Assembly: GCA_007132865.1 (NCBI GenBank)
Contig: SLNU01000123.1
Location: 1-5,956, forward strand
From: Bacteroidales bacterium
Lineage (GTDB): Bacteria; Bacteroidota; Bacteroidia; Bacteroidales; UBA7960
Reading direction: 5' to 3'
DNA: 5,956 bases
Each line of letters opens with the position of its first letter. Positions within the stretch are counted from its first letter, which is position 1. A program made the position numbers and the translations under genes. Shown one piece after another: positions 5,230 to 5,956 of this stretch. Under the pieces are notes generated by a model. That model saw nothing but the letters and a program-made list of their open reading frames with translations, was not told where the DNA came from and did no database searches.

Positions 5230-5956
5230 ATGAACACACGTCAACACACCATGCCAATACACGGGCAGACCCATGTTTTGCATGCCTTTACCCTCAGGGT
5301 CCTATCCCTGTTTTTGCTGGCAGTCCTGCTGCCGGTTGTCGGACTGATGGCCCAGTGGGAGCCCATCCGATATGAAATGGAAATGGAGATTCGCTATGAG
5401 GAGAATGAGCTGGTCGCAGGTTGTCTGCTGACCGTCAGGAATACCTCCGGCCGTCCGCTGGACTCCCTGCCGCTGCGGCTTTACAAACTCCTGCAGGTAA
5501 CACAGGTGCTCGACCAAAACGGACAGGCCCTGCCCTTTTCCCAGGAAGTGACCTCCATTGAAGAAGTTCCGCCATGGCAGGTGAATGCCATACGGATTGC
5601 CCTCCCGGAAGCTGTGCTGCCCGGGGAACTGGCCCTGGTCAACATCTCCTATGCCGGAACCCTTGCAGGCTATGCGGAGATTATGGGTTATGTCAAAGAC
5701 CACATCGACCCTTCTTTTACGATCATCCGCGAAGACGCCATTGCTTATCCCGCTGTGGGAGAACCCAACCTGGAGTCGCTCATGGGCGTCATGTTTCATG
5801 CCTATGATTACCGGGTGACCGTGCGGGTGCCCGGTGACCTCGTCGTGGCCAACGGGGGGAACCTGGTCGAAAAAACGACCGAAAACGGATCGACCGCCTA
5901 TACCTACGAGAACATCAAGCCGGCCTGGCGGATGGATTTTGCGGTGGCACCCTACC
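5230..5956 (+). CDS. Secreted M1-aminopeptidase-like protein, N-terminal part (runs off the window)
   Basis: About 242 codons are present. An N-terminal signal peptide is clear: a basic/polar start, a hydrophobic core VLSLFLLAVLLPVVGL (24-39) and a likely cleavage after LMA, before Gln42. The mature part is beta-rich, with EMEMEIRYEENELVAGCLLTVRNTSG, then YRVTVRVPGDLVVANGG and later YENIKPAWRMDFAVAPY. This pattern fits the N-terminal saddle-like domain of M1 (gluzincin) aminopeptidases and their relatives, which precedes the GxMEN and HExxH motifs; those lie beyond the edge, so peptidase activity cannot be confirmed. ATG 5230 is the first start after an in-frame stop at 5176; an alternative ATG at 5251 would give a shorter signal peptide. 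No Shine-Dalgarno sequence. It is divergent from tnaA with 416 bp between. The export call is firm and the family assignment moderate. Confidence 0.65.
   Translation, partial: MNTRQHTMPIHGQTHVLHAFTLRVLSLFLLAVLLPVVGLMAQWEPIRYEMEMEIRYEENELVAGCLLTVRNTSGRPLDSLPLRLYKLLQVTQVLDQNGQALPFSQEVTSIEEVPPWQVNAIRIALPEAVLPGELALVNISYAGTLAGYAEIMGYVKDHIDPSFTIIREDAIAYPAVGEPNLESLMGVMFHAYDYRVTVRVPGDLVVANGGNLVEKTTENGSTAYTYENIKPAWRMDFAVAPY

Overview
The window looks like chromosomal DNA from a GC-moderate (roughly mid-50s % by eye) member of the Bacteroidota, probably Bacteroidales-like. The basis is threefold. The RuvB, tryptophanase and LuxE-domain proteins read like the Bacteroidota versions of those families as I recall them. 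Most start codons lack a Shine-Dalgarno sequence. Exact matches to the Bacteroidota -7 promoter element TAnnTTTG sit upstream of ruvB and upstream of the tryptophanase gene. No database search was possible.

Layout, left to right. (1) ruvB on the minus strand, its C-terminus cut by the left edge. (2) Divergent from it, on the plus strand, a LuxE-type acyl-protein synthetase homologue carrying an in-frame 21-bp tandem repeat near its N-terminus. (3) A short convergent junction with a GC-rich palindrome. (4) Three minus-strand genes transcribed right to left: tryptophanase (tnaA), a GAF-domain free methionine-(R)-sulfoxide reductase and the manganese exporter mntP. The sulfoxide reductase-mntP gap is filled by three tandem copies of a 17-18 bp unit. 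(5) A 416-bp divergent intergenic region. It holds a candidate tnaA promoter, a 22-codon small ORF, two possible RNA hairpins with a mutually exclusive alternative pairing, and a separate 7-4-7 inverted repeat. (6) The 5' part of a secreted M1-aminopeptidase-like gene on the plus strand, cut by the right edge.

How the genes may work together. The sulfoxide reductase (repair of oxidised free methionine) and the Mn2+ exporter are close enough to be co-transcribed and fit a redox/metal homeostasis theme. Tryptophanase lies 130 bp upstream of them on the same strand and may or may not share their transcript. RuvB is housekeeping recombination machinery, and the LuxE homologue is an orphan without any visible lux partner.

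The most interesting part is the tnaA leader. In Proteobacteria tryptophanase is controlled by the TnaC leader peptide. Here an unrelated, Trp-free short ORF sits just downstream of a consensus-like -7 element and overlaps a hairpin, with a second hairpin and a weak U-rich stretch before tnaA. This is a hypothesis built from sequence inspection only. There are no rRNA or tRNA genes, CRISPR arrays or insertion sequences that I can recognise.
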